Positions 17,862-25,491 of a stretch of 64,000 nucleotides of DNA are shown here, piece after piece. Position 1 is the stretch's first letter. Every line of letters starts with the position of its first letter. The notes under the pieces were generated by a model. It was not told the DNA's origin. It saw only the letters and a program-made list of their open reading frames with translations, and did no database searches. A program made the position numbers and the translations under genes. This DNA is from Irineochytrium annulatum (lineage: Eukaryota > Chytridiomycota > Chytridiomycetes > Chytridiales > Chytridiaceae), in NCBI GenBank assembly GCA_027600665.1, contig JADGJL010000003.1, positions 186,001 through 250,000 on the forward strand. The letters are read 5' to 3'.

Positions 17862-18911
17862 ATGCCTAAAATCTGTTATAACAACATTGATAATGTAAGT
17901 ACGGACAAAACGCTGAAGGAATTCAAGCAATGGAGGGAGCAGCGGCGCAATAAAGTGAAGGACTACTCCTACACCGTGCCCAAACACCCGCCTGAACTGG
18001 ATTATCTGCATGCCAATCGGGAGGACACGAGTATTACCTGGATTGGTCACTCCACGTTTTTCATTCAATATTATGGATTGAACATCGTGACTGACCCGGT
18101 GTGGGCCGAAAAAATGGGATTTCAACGAAGACTCGGTGCCCCGGGGATTCCGATTCAGGATATTCCACCATTGGATGTCATTCTGATATCCCATTCCCAC
18201 TATGATCATCTGCATCTGGCTTCCCTACGGAAGCTGATTACCGCCAAGACATTGCTGATCGTACCTGATGGTCTGAAGCGCAAGATGATTCGCAAAGGTT
18301 TCCATCGGTGCCATGAGATGAAGTGGTGGGAACATATTACACTCGGCGGAGTCAAAATAACCTTTGTCCCTGCACAGCACTGGACGCGCCGGACGCTGTT
18401 CGATACCAATACGTCCCACTGGGGCGGTTATGTGTTGGAACAGCATCATCTAGCGACGACCTCTGCAGCGGAAAGTGCTGCAACAAAGAGCGATCAGGAT
18501 CATTCATCCACGGCGGAATCAGGGAAGAACAAATCACCCAAAGATTCGGGTGGCCCGCCTGTGTTGTATTTTGTAGGGGATACAGGTTACTTCCAAGGTT
18601 TCAAGACGATTGGAGAGCGCTTTGACATTGGTATTACCCTGATGCCCATCGGTGCTTACGATCCAGAATGGTTCATGACTTCTCAGCATGTGACACCTGA
18701 AGAAGCACTACAGGGGTTCGTTGAAACCGGCTCTCAGCTTATGGTGCCCATGCACTACGGCACATTCAAGCTGGCAGATGATACGCCTAAGGAAGCACTG
18801 GATCGTCTGGAAGTTGAACGTGAACGGCTAGGCATTGGTAAAGAGCGGATTCGGGTGCTTGGTCATGGCGAAACGCTTCGCATTCGGCATGAAGAAGGTA
18901 AACAGGACTAA
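17862..18911 (+). CDS. MBL-fold hydrolase of the NAPE-PLD/UlaG-like type
   Basis: 349 residues. The metallo-beta-lactamase signature is seen in ILISHSHYDHLH, with further metal ligands likely in FVGDTGYF and MVPMHYGTF. The WIGHSTFFIQYYGLNIVTDPV opening is typical of the NAPE-phospholipase D-like branch. Between two core segments lies a hydrophilic insert (about residues 200-225, Ser/Lys/Thr-rich) that may be a surface loop. The substrate is unknown; family members act on phosphodiesters or lactones. GGGAGG lies about 12 bases before the start. Confidence 0.82.
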   Translation: MPKICYNNIDNVSTDKTLKEFKQWREQRRNKVKDYSYTVPKHPPELDYLHANREDTSITWIGHSTFFIQYYGLNIVTDPVWAEKMGFQRRLGAPGIPIQDIPPLDVILISHSHYDHLHLASLRKLITAKTLLIVPDGLKRKMIRKGFHRCHEMKWWEHITLGGVKITFVPAQHWTRRTLFDTNTSHWGGYVLEQHHLATTSAAESAATKSDQDHSSTAESGKNKSPKDSGGPPVLYFVGDTGYFQGFKTIGERFDIGITLMPIGAYDPEWFMTSQHVTPEEALQGFVETGSQLMVPMHYGTFKLADDTPKEALDRLEVERERLGIGKERIRVLGHGETLRIRHEEGKQD

Positions 18912-18984
18912 CAAAAGGGAGCCAAATATGTTAATGTAGGGGTATACCCGCATGAACAGTATTTTTACCAAGTCTTTAATCAGT

Positions 18985-19019
18985 AAAAAGCGGCCAATTT
19001 TCGAATTTGCCGCTTTTTT
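18985..19019 (+). terminator. Terminator after the MBL-fold gene
   Basis: AAAAAGCGGC pairs with GCCGCTTTTTT around a loop of about 14 bases, with a T-tract on the 3' side. The upstream gap also contains the palindrome GGGTATACCC at 18940-18949. Confidence 0.85.
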
Positions 19020-19126
19020 GTGTTATAATATGGTGCCAGAATAGGCATCGGGATATTGAATCCAGGATTTACGCAACTTGCTATTCATGCAGTATGCAGA
19101 TTAACCAATAAAGGATGGTATGCTTA

Positions 19127-20752
19127 ATGATCAGTACAAGCGGCATCACGCTCCGCTACGGAAAACGTGCACTTTTTGAAGATGTAAATATCAAATTCAC
19201 ACCAGGAAACTGTTACGGCCTCATCGGCGCCAATGGAGCCGGCAAATCAACATTTTTGAAAATTTTGTCCGGTGAAATTGAGTCAAACTCGGGAGAGGTG
19301 CACATCACCCCGGGCGAACGTATGGCCGTTTTGAAGCAAAACCACTTTGAATATGATGAGTATCCGGTTCTCGAAACGGTAATTATGGGCCATAGTCGCC
19401 TCTATGCCATTATGAAAGAAAAAGATACACTGTATGCCAAAGCAGACTTCACAGAAGAAGACGGACTGCGTGCAGGTGAGCTTGAAGGTGAATTTGCAGA
19501 GCTTAATGGCTGGGATGCTGAGCCGGATGCAGCGGCACTCCTGATCGGTCTGGGTATCGACCGTGACATGCACGATAAGAAAATGAATGAACTAAGTGGT
19601 AACGAAAAAGTTCGTGTCCTGCTTGCACAAGCATTGTTTGGTCGTCCAAACAACCTGTTGCTCGATGAGCCTACCAACCACTTGGATCTCGAATCCATTC
19701 AATGGCTTGAGAACTTCTTGATGGACTATGAAGGTACTGTTATTGTGGTATCCCATGACCGTCACTTCCTGAACAAAGTATGTACACACATTGCGGATAT
19801 CGACTTTGGTAAAATCCAGCTGTACGTAGGTAACTATGACTTCTGGTACGAGTCCAGCCAATTGGCACTTGCGTTGCAACGTGATGCCAACAAGAAAAAA
19901 GAAGAGAAGATTAAAGAGCTTCAAGCCTTTATTCAACGTTTCTCCGCGAATGCTTCGAAATCGAAACAGGCAACTTCCCGGAAGAAACAACTCGACAAAA
20001 TCACGCTGGATGACCTTCGTCCTTCGAACCGTAAATATCCGTTTATCAACTTCAAGCCTGAGCGTGAAGCCGGTAAACAATTGTTGACCGTAGATCGCAT
20101 CAGCAAATCCATTGATGGTGTAAAAATACTGAATGATATCAGCTTTGTCGTGAACAAAGGGGATAAAATTGCATTTGTTGGACCAAACGGGAATGCCAAG
20201 TCACTACTGTTTGATATTCTGATGGGTGAAACGGAATTGGATAGCGGCGAATACACTTGGGGTGTAACCACAACTCAAGCTTATTTTCCGAAAGACAACT
20301 CCAAATATTTTGATGGTGTAGACATGACGCTCGTGGATTGGCTCCGTCAATATTCCAAAGATCAGGATGAAACGTATCTGCGTGGATTCTTGGGACGTAT
20401 GCTGTTCTCTGGTGAGGAATCCCTGAAAAAGGCAAGTGTACTCTCCGGGGGAGAGAAAGTTCGCTGTATGCTGGCGAAAATGATGCAGACGGGTGCTAAC
20501 GCATTGATTCTGGATGAGCCTACGAACCACTTGGATCTCGAATCCATCACAGCGCTGAACAATGGTATGATTGATTTTGACGGCACTATGCTGTTCACAT
20601 CCCATGACCATCAGTTCATTCAAACCATTGCTAACCGGATTATCGAAATTACGCCGAATGGCATCATTGATCGCCAAATGAGCTATGACGAGTATCTGGA
20701 AAGTGATGAAATCAAAGAACTGCGCAATAAAATGTATCCGGTAGAAGCTTAA
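19127..20752 (+). CDS. ykpA: ABC-F ATPase, YkpA/YbiT type
   Basis: 541 residues with two ABC domains in tandem and no membrane helices, as in ribosome-associated ABC-F proteins. Domain 1 has a classical Walker A (GANGAGKS) and Walker B (NLLLDEPTNHLDLES). The interdomain linker is basic (FSANASKSKQATSRKKQLDKI). Domain 2 has signature VLSGGEKVRC and LILDEPTNHLDLES, but its Walker A reads GPNGNAKS, with Ala in place of the usual Gly. The sequence follows B. subtilis YkpA and E. coli YbiT closely. These proteins bind ribosomes; their exact role is debated. The ATG at 19127 is preferred over 19115 because it is 11 bases from AAAGGA. Confidence 0.88.
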   Translation: MISTSGITLRYGKRALFEDVNIKFTPGNCYGLIGANGAGKSTFLKILSGEIESNSGEVHITPGERMAVLKQNHFEYDEYPVLETVIMGHSRLYAIMKEKDTLYAKADFTEEDGLRAGELEGEFAELNGWDAEPDAAALLIGLGIDRDMHDKKMNELSGNEKVRVLLAQALFGRPNNLLLDEPTNHLDLESIQWLENFLMDYEGTVIVVSHDRHFLNKVCTHIADIDFGKIQLYVGNYDFWYESSQLALALQRDANKKKEEKIKELQAFIQRFSANASKSKQATSRKKQLDKITLDDLRPSNRKYPFINFKPEREAGKQLLTVDRISKSIDGVKILNDISFVVNKGDKIAFVGPNGNAKSLLFDILMGETELDSGEYTWGVTTTQAYFPKDNSKYFDGVDMTLVDWLRQYSKDQDETYLRGFLGRMLFSGEESLKKASVLSGGEKVRCMLAKMMQTGANALILDEPTNHLDLESITALNNGMIDFDGTMLFTSHDHQFIQTIANRIIEITPNGIIDRQMSYDEYLESDEIKELRNKMYPVEA

Positions 20753-20791
20753 ACGAAGCATCATCTACGGCGCATTTTCATAGGAACACGA

Positions 20792-20834
20792 AAGAACCGC
20801 AAGCCTCTGTGAAGAGGGCTTGCGGTTCTTTTTG
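20792..20834 (+). terminator. Strong terminator after ykpA
   Basis: AAGAACCGCAAGCCTC and GAGGGCTTGCGGTTCTT form a 16-bp stem with one bulge and a 6-base loop, followed by T residues. It can also serve the convergent small gene. Confidence 0.92.
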
Positions 20835-20866
20835 TAATCTAATGGGTTTCTCTGCGGCCTTAAGAC

Positions 20867-21055
20867 CTAAGATCCACCAGTACGGCGACGTTGGTTGTTA
20901 GGCTTCTTGTTGTTTTGACTCTTCATCGCTTTGGGTCCGCCTTCAAAGTAGGCGCTGGATTGGTTACCGGAATTTGCTTGTTCTTTCTTTTGCGCCAGCT
21001 TTTGGCGTATAGCATCCTGCAAACTGACCTTTTTCGGTTCGTTATTTTCGCTCAT
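20867..21055 (-). CDS. Small basic, probably disordered protein
   Basis: 62 residues, rich in Lys, Gln, Asn and Arg, ending NNQRRRTGGS. An N-terminal helix-like segment (VSLQDAIRQKLAQKKEQA) is the only structured-looking part. The ATG at 21055 is chosen because GGGAGGG stands nine bases upstream; a longer frame reaching 21199 lacks a ribosome site. I do not recognise the family. The composition suggests nucleic acid or ribosome contact, but this is only an inference. Confidence 0.65.
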   Translation of the reverse strand: MSENNEPKKVSLQDAIRQKLAQKKEQANSGNQSSAYFEGGPKAMKSQNNKKPNNQRRRTGGS

Positions 21056-21202
21056 CGTTATTTCCCTCCCGGTCTTACAGTAAGCCGTCCAGATTGGACG
21101 GGATGTACCTATTTTATACGTTTTATAAAAGCCCCACAAGGGCAACCTGATAAAATGCTCAAAACCTTTGGTTTTACCCAGGCCAACATTCTTTCTCATT
21201 AA

Positions 21203-21278
21203 CTACAGCCCTGCCGTCTGGCAACTTTGTTTCGGCTTGCCTACAGCAATGCAGCCTGGCAACACTGTTTCTGTAGAC
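21203..21278. repeat. Two imperfect 38-base direct repeats upstream of mneS
   Basis: Both copies begin CTACAG and share CTGGCAAC and TGTTTC at the same offsets (21203-21240 and 21241-21278). They lie 67 bases before the transporter start. Confidence 0.55.
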
Positions 21279-21344
21279 CCACACGCTCCGCATTTGGTAA
21301 CATGAAAAAACCGTAATACGAAACGTTAAAGGAGTGTCGCCCGG

Positions 21345-22232
21345 TTGAACGCTTATGAAGAAATTCGAAAAGGGGAGCGAGGGGCTTGGGTTAGTATTGT
21401 AGCCTATCTCGTCTTGTCCGCCTTTAAGCTGATCTGTGGATATGTATTTGCTTCCAGCGCCTTGTTGGCCGATGGTTTTAATAACCTTACGGATATTGTG
21501 GCATCTGTTGCTGTATTGATCGGGCTTCGGATCTCCCAGAAACCACCTGATTCGGATCATGCCTATGGTCATTTTAGAGCGGAGACTGTTGCTGCTTTGG
21601 TGGCTTCATTTATTATGGCTATGGTTGGGCTGCAAGTATTGGTTGAAGCGGTTCGCTCCTGGTATGAGGGAGCCTTTGTTGCTCCAAACCTCTGGGCGGC
21701 AGCTGTGGCTGTAGTCTGTGCTGTGGTGATGTTAGGCGTGTATCGTTACAATCACCGTCTGGCTAAACAGATTAATAGTCAGGCCCTGATGGCCGCGGCA
21801 AAAGATAATCGTTCGGATGCCTGGGTCAGCATAGGCGCTGCCGTGGGAATTATAGGTGCGCAGTTCGGACTCCCGTGGTTGGATAAAGTAGCTGCCATTG
21901 CTGTAGGTCTGTTAATCTGCAAGACGGCTTGGGAGATTTTTCGGGATTCTACCCATCGTCTTACCGATGGATTTGATCAAAAAGAGCTGACGGATCTCAG
22001 ATCCTCCGTAGCTCGTGTTCCCGGTGTTGAGAAAATCAAGGATGTCAAGGCACGTGTGCATGGAAGTCATGTACTTGTGGATGTGGTTATCGAAGTGGAT
22101 GGAGGCCTAACCTTGATTGAAGGCCATCAAATCTGTGACAGAGTGGAAGAGCGTCTGAAGCGATCGCATAACATCATGCATGTACATGTACATGTTGAAC
22201 CAAAGACAGAAGAAGTCACAGGGAACCCTTGA
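21345..22232 (+). CDS. mneS: Cation diffusion facilitator, MneS-like manganese exporter
   Basis: 295 residues with six membrane helices and a cytoplasmic C-terminal domain containing metal-binding His residues (VHGSHVLVDVVIEVD, then HVHVHVE). Helix 2 carries NNLTD (NxxxD) and helix 5 carries DNRSD (DxxxD), the residue pattern reported for Mn-type CDFs and unlike the His-containing zinc sites. The sequence is very close to B. subtilis MneS (YeaB). It should export Mn2+ in exchange for protons. The start is TTG, ten bases after GGAG. A 38-base direct repeat lies upstream. It is a single gene ending at a bidirectional terminator. Confidence 0.88.
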   Translation: MNAYEEIRKGERGAWVSIVAYLVLSAFKLICGYVFASSALLADGFNNLTDIVASVAVLIGLRISQKPPDSDHAYGHFRAETVAALVASFIMAMVGLQVLVEAVRSWYEGAFVAPNLWAAAVAVVCAVVMLGVYRYNHRLAKQINSQALMAAAKDNRSDAWVSIGAAVGIIGAQFGLPWLDKVAAIAVGLLICKTAWEIFRDSTHRLTDGFDQKELTDLRSSVARVPGVEKIKDVKARVHGSHVLVDVVIEVDGGLTLIEGHQICDRVEERLKRSHNIMHVHVHVEPKTEEVTGNP

Positions 22233-22258
22233 ACAGGGAGTGAACATCCTGGAAAATC

Positions 22259-22298
22259 AAAAGAGGACAGCCGCGATTGTGCGGGCTGTCCTCTTTAC
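22259..22298. terminator. Bidirectional terminator between mneS and the SH3-like gene
   Basis: AAAGAGGACAGCC and GGCTGTCCTCTTT are exact inverted repeats with an 11-base loop and A/T runs outside, between convergent genes. Confidence 0.92.
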
Positions 22299-22323
22299 TT
22301 ATCGTTAGAACGATTATACGATG

Positions 22324-22833
22324 TTACTGGATGGCAACGTGGATCCACGCTTTGCCTTTCCAAGTGTACACTTGCACCCACTCGCCACCGTCGAATCCGT
22401 CAACCACTTCACCTGTTGTATCGATGACTTGGGAGCTCAATGCACCGATTGGTTTACCGTTAGGTGCATCATAGAACCAAGTGCGCTCCAGAAGGTTCAG
22501 CAACATTGTAGGTGCCAGAACTTCATCGCCTGGTTTTACAAGTGGCTCTTCAAACATTTTATCATCTGTAGTTGTAGCTGGAGTTTCAGTTGTTGTCGAA
22601 GTACCTGTTGCACCTGTAGTGTCTGTTGTTGTACCGGTTACTGTCTCAGCAGTACCTTCTACGGTGTCTACAGCAGGTTTGTTCACTTCAACAGCCGGAG
22701 TTGTTGTCGTTGTTGTAGCTTCTGTTCCATATTCGGGAGTCACCGTTCCGGTAACCGCTTCCTCAGCACCAGCAGCGGCAGCCATCGAACCCATCAACGT
22801 TAAAGCAGCGGCAAAACTTACGATTTTTTTCAT
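22324..22833 (-). CDS. Secreted Thr-rich protein with SH3-like C-terminal domain
   Basis: 169 residues. A clear signal peptide (MKKIVSFAAALTLMGSMAAAAGA) is followed by a Thr/Val/Glu-rich low-complexity linker (about residues 25-95). A compact C-terminal domain of about 65 residues has repeated aromatic strands (RTWFYDAPNGKPIGALS, then GEWVQVYTWKGKAWIH), resembling bacterial SH3b wall-binding modules. The ATG at 22833 has GAGGAGG nine bases upstream; the longer frame to 22911 does not. The product is probably exported and may attach to the wall. It is not a recognised enzyme. Confidence 0.75.
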   Translation of the reverse strand: MKKIVSFAAALTLMGSMAAAAGAEEAVTGTVTPEYGTEATTTTTTPAVEVNKPAVDTVEGTAETVTGTTTDTTGATGTSTTTETPATTTDDKMFEEPLVKPGDEVLAPTMLLNLLERTWFYDAPNGKPIGALSSQVIDTTGEVVDGFDGGEWVQVYTWKGKAWIHVAIQ

Positions 22834-22913
22834 TTGTTTTTCCTCCTCGGTTAGGTATGTAATTTGTTGTCCTGTGTTAAAAGTAACCAAGCGAGCTACC
22901 TTATGAATCACAA

Positions 22914-22922
22914 ATTATAACA
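22914..22922 (-). promoter_or_regulatory. Extended -10 promoter of the SH3-like gene
   Basis: On the minus strand TGTTATAAT matches an extended -10 element about 80 bases before the start. A TTGACA further upstream is 24 bases from it, too far for normal spacing. The rest of 22923-23127 shows nothing else I can name. Confidence 0.45.
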
Positions 22923-23127
22923 ATATTTTCTTGCATTCTCCAGTGTCAACTGGCGCATATGTGGGTATATAGCAAGCCTGTAAATATCATACTTCGGTGG
23001 GATAAAACCGGGTTGGCTATCTCAAATAAGTCCTAATTTTATGGAATTCATGGGAGTGCAGTTTGGAATAAAGCAGGAGGGAGTGCAATACATAATATAG
23101 AAAAGTTGACCTATGCCTAAAAAACGC

Positions 23128-23166
23128 ACAAAAGCCAATCGGCTTGGTAGCACGATCGGCTTTTGT
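23128..23166 (-). terminator. Terminator of the DUF1328 gene
   Basis: ACAAAAGCC and GGCTTTTGT form a perfect outer stem, extended inward by ATCG/CGAT after one mismatch. It lies 40 bases beyond the stop of the small minus-strand gene. Confidence 0.75.
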
Positions 23167-23206
23167 ATGTATTCGTTAATATGACTCAGTCCAATTAGAG
23201 CTGAGT

Positions 23207-23371
23207 TTATCGCATTCGGCTGCGTCCCGTAATGAGGGAGATGACGAACAGTACAACAAAGATGAAGAAGAGTACTTTCGCGATTGAAGCAGCTGCTTCA
23301 ACAATACCGAAGAATCCAAAAATACCTGCGACCAGTGCAATAATTAGAAATAATACAGACCATTTCAACAT
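23207..23371 (-). CDS. DUF1328/YtjA family small membrane protein
   Basis: 54 residues, read as MLKWSVLFLIIALVAGIFGF and onward to LITGRSRMR. The GFFGI segment, two hydrophobic helices and the short basic C-terminus identify the DUF1328 (UPF0391, YtjA) family. These proteins are small, membrane-embedded and commonly stress-induced; no biochemical role is established. GAAAGG lies about 10 bases before the ATG. A SigB-type promoter site is found 72 bases upstream, which makes it a probable member of the general-stress regulon encoded in this window. Confidence 0.88.
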   Translation of the reverse strand: MLKWSVLFLIIALVAGIFGFFGIVEAAASIAKVLFFIFVVLFVISLITGRSRMR

Positions 23372-23442
23372 AAGGTTTCATCCTTTCGTTACTTGATTGT
23401 GGAGTGAGTTGTGTTCACCTCACCGCCCTGTGTAGTCTAACT

Positions 23443-23468
23443 TTAACCGAGGGCTATCCAGTTGAAAC
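23443..23468 (-). promoter_or_regulatory. SigB-type promoter for the DUF1328 gene
   Basis: On the minus strand GTTTCA (23463-23468) and GGTTAA (23443-23448) are separated by exactly 14 bases. This matches the form of sites before rsbV, yflT and ytxG and the general SigB consensus GTTT-N14-GGGTAT. Confidence 0.7.
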
Positions 23469-23517
23469 ATTGGTTTTTTTTCCAAGCGTGAGCATATTTG
23501 AAGTAACATGAAATTTT

Positions 23518-23543
23518 GTTTCGTCCGGGAAAACGCCGGGTAA
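23518..23543 (+). promoter_or_regulatory. SigB-type promoter for ytxG
   Basis: GTTTCG (23518-23523), a 14-base spacer and GGGTAA (23538-23543), 48 bases before the ytxG start. It lies back to back with the DUF1328 promoter. Confidence 0.72.
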
Positions 23544-23590
23544 CTATAGCAATAACAAACTGATGCACATATGGAAAGTGAGGTTCTTCT

Positions 23591-24100
23591 ATGATCTATC
23601 AAATTAGCGTGGCCCTGATTGCAGTGGCATTTGCAGTCCTTGTTTTCTTTTTAATTCGTACCTTGAAATCCGCTCAGGGTTCCTTGGACAATGTCTCACA
23701 GACATTGCAGGAGGTACAGAAGACCATTGATGAACTTAGTTATGAAGTGAAGCAAACGGTAAGACACGCCAATGATATTACGGTGGATGTCCAGCACAAA
23801 ATGAAAAAAATTGATCCTGTGATGGAATCTGTTGAGAATCTTGGTGAAGTGTTGAATGAAGTGACGGCGGCAGCCAAACAAGTCTCCACGACGCTGATGG
23901 CCAGATTTCAGACGAAACGAAACCATGCCGAAGATAAAACGCACGCTGAACCGTCTCATGTAACGGCACCACCTGCTACATCAACGGATCGTACCTTGCA
24001 ATCCTATGAAGCTACATATAATGGTGATGCTAAGGGCGGGAAGAACTGGATGAAGTATGTCGATGTTGCCGCGAATGTATGGCAACGAATGCGTAAATAA
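23591..24100 (+). CDS. ytxG: DUF948 general stress protein (YtxG-like)
   Basis: 169 residues. One N-terminal membrane helix (about residues 3-23) is followed by a long helical, probably coiled-coil segment (SLDNVSQTLQEVQKTIDELS to TAAAKQVS) and a Thr/His-rich tail. This is the layout of the DUF948 family, whose B. subtilis member YtxG is a SigB-dependent stress protein. A SigB-type promoter sits directly upstream. YtxG and YtxH are neighbours in B. subtilis; here a YtxH-like gene lies 12 kb away beside the sigB cluster. Confidence 0.82.
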   Translation: MIYQISVALIAVAFAVLVFFLIRTLKSAQGSLDNVSQTLQEVQKTIDELSYEVKQTVRHANDITVDVQHKMKKIDPVMESVENLGEVLNEVTAAAKQVSTTLMARFQTKRNHAEDKTHAEPSHVTAPPATSTDRTLQSYEATYNGDAKGGKNWMKYVDVAANVWQRMRK

Positions 24101-24168
24101 CATGATCGCTTTGTAATCCATGAAGAAACCTTCAGAGCGGTGATGAACCTGATGAAAGGGTGAGAATC

Positions 24169-24702
24169 ATGATGAAACTACTGCTTGTGATGTTTAGCGT
24201 AATTTCTCCCTTTTCCGTTCAACCGGCAGCGGTACCCGCTGCTCACGATATGCAATGGACGGCAATGGAGGAGAAGGCGTCAGAGGTAACTCTGGCTGTT
24301 GATCGATCCGAGACTTTCCAGCATTTTCGGACTCTGAATGGCATTTCTTTGGATGACACCATAGATGACTTGTCGGCCAAGAAGGGCCAGGCGGTGTATA
24401 AACAGGAAGATCCTTATCTGGGATGTCCTGAATATCACTTTCGGGATGTGAAGGTTGGTTTGTGTGAAGATACAGATGTCATTCAATATGTGCATATCGA
24501 TGCATCTGAAGATCACATCATGTTAAACGGAGAGAGGATCGAGATGAAGATTGAAGCGATCCATCATGCTCTTGGGAAACCATACTATGTGGCCGAGGAC
24601 GGAGAAGTATTTCTCCGTGGAGATCAGGCGCTAAAGGTATATATGAAGTCAGGCTCTAGCCAGATTGATGGCATTGATCTTTTTGATGATACCGTATCCT
24701 GA
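24169..24702 (+). CDS. Hypothetical secreted protein
   Basis: 177 residues beginning with a hydrophobic export signal (MMKLLLVMFSVISPFSVQPAA). The mature part is acidic, with a two-Cys region (YLGCPEYHFRDVKVGLCEDTD) that could form a disulfide. The pattern GISLDDTIDDLSAKKG, then YHFRDVKVGL and ALKVYMKSG, suggests a small beta-rich fold, but I recognise no family. Its ATG is eight bases after AAAGGG; the GTG at 24160 overlaps that site. It follows ytxG by 68 bases with no terminator, so read-through from the stress promoter is possible. Confidence 0.65.
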   Translation: MMKLLLVMFSVISPFSVQPAAVPAAHDMQWTAMEEKASEVTLAVDRSETFQHFRTLNGISLDDTIDDLSAKKGQAVYKQEDPYLGCPEYHFRDVKVGLCEDTDVIQYVHIDASEDHIMLNGERIEMKIEAIHHALGKPYYVAEDGEVFLRGDQALKVYMKSGSSQIDGIDLFDDTVS

Positions 24703-24721
24703 TATTGGTTAATACGAAATC

Positions 24722-24747
24722 GTTTCAATTCCAAATTGTATGGTTAT
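24722..24747 (+). promoter_or_regulatory. SigB-type promoter for yflT
   Basis: GTTTCA (24722-24727), a 14-base spacer and GGTTAT (24742-24747), 49 bases before the yflT start. Confidence 0.75.
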
Positions 24748-24796
24748 ATACTAAGTAGCTCGATACAGAAGATTAAATCAGAGGAGAGTGGAAACG

Positions 24797-25141
24797 ATGA
24801 ATTCAACCAATGAGCAAGCTTATGCAAAAGTGGTAGAAAACGGAGTCCAAGCGGTAGAAGCGGTGAAAGAATTGCAGATTACCGGATACCTTGCTGATCA
24901 TATCTTTGTTCTCGCCCATGAGAAGGATCGTACAGATCGAATTGCCGATACAGCAGATGCCAAAGAAATTGGCATAAAGGAAGAAGGCGTATTTGATTCC
25001 ATGGCGAATCTGTTCCGCTCACGCGGTGATGAACTCCGGGCCAAAATTGTTTCGATGGGCTTTACTGAAGCCGAAGCTGACTTTTACGAGAGTGAGTTGG
25101 ACAAAGGTAAAGTACTCGTCATTGCTAAAAAGAAAGATTGA
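24797..25141 (+). CDS. yflT: General stress protein 17M-like (YflT domain)
   Basis: 114 residues of the heat-induced stress protein YflT family. Typical features are the opening KVVENGVQAVEAVKELQITGY, the hydrophobic strand HIFVLAHEKDRTDRI, a central FDSMANLFRSRGDELRAKI and the terminal GKVLVIAKK strand. B. subtilis YflT (GsiB regulon, protein 17M) is controlled by SigB. The ATG at 24797 is preferred to the upstream GTG because GAGGAG lies nine bases before it. A good SigB-type promoter precedes it. A 24-bp perfect hairpin ends the unit. The molecular function is unknown. Confidence 0.85.
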   Translation: MNSTNEQAYAKVVENGVQAVEAVKELQITGYLADHIFVLAHEKDRTDRIADTADAKEIGIKEEGVFDSMANLFRSRGDELRAKIVSMGFTEAEADFYESELDKGKVLVIAKKKD

Positions 25142-25214
25142 TCCATATAGCGGTACAAGTTGAAGTTTGCTGAACATGGACAAACTTCTGAATCACTTAG
25201 GTAAAATGCTTAAT

Positions 25215-25266
25215 CAAAAACATAGATAAGGAATGGGGCTTTCCCCATTCCTTATCTATGTTTTTG
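25215..25266 (+). terminator. Exceptionally long perfect hairpin terminator
   Basis: Two 24-base arms (25215-25238 and 25243-25266) are exactly complementary around a 4-base loop, with an A-run at the 5' foot and a T-run at the 3' foot. It can stop transcription from either side and insulates yflT from the rsb cluster. Confidence 0.88.
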
Positions 25267-25491
25267 CAAGTTTGGAAGCGGGATCAGGACGCTGCAAAAA
25301 CAGGGCGAAAAGCGGTGAAGATTACCCGTGATGGTGCCATTTACTGATAGAGTTTTTTTGTTTTTACGATTATAGTTATACTAGGAATTATTATGTCTAC
25401 TGCCGTTTTGTATGAAAAATTTGTATAATTAACGTTCGTTTTTACCTAATAAGAATCGACAAACCCGGACGCCACAGATAAGGAGATATCA
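25267..25491 (+). other. Unexplained leader region before the rsb cluster
   Basis: This stretch has no ORF. A G-rich half (about 25270-25350) with several short self-complementary words is followed by T-rich DNA holding TATACT (near 25376) and TATAAT (near 25424) as candidate -10 boxes, neither with a convincing -35. I see no SigB-type site here and could not match the G-rich part to a riboswitch class. Confidence 0.4.

Noticed and set aside
22321..22906. Plus-strand Val/Ser- and Cys-rich ORFs opposite the SH3-like gene
   Set aside because: They mirror the Thr-rich linker; the minus-strand frame has a signal peptide and ribosome site.
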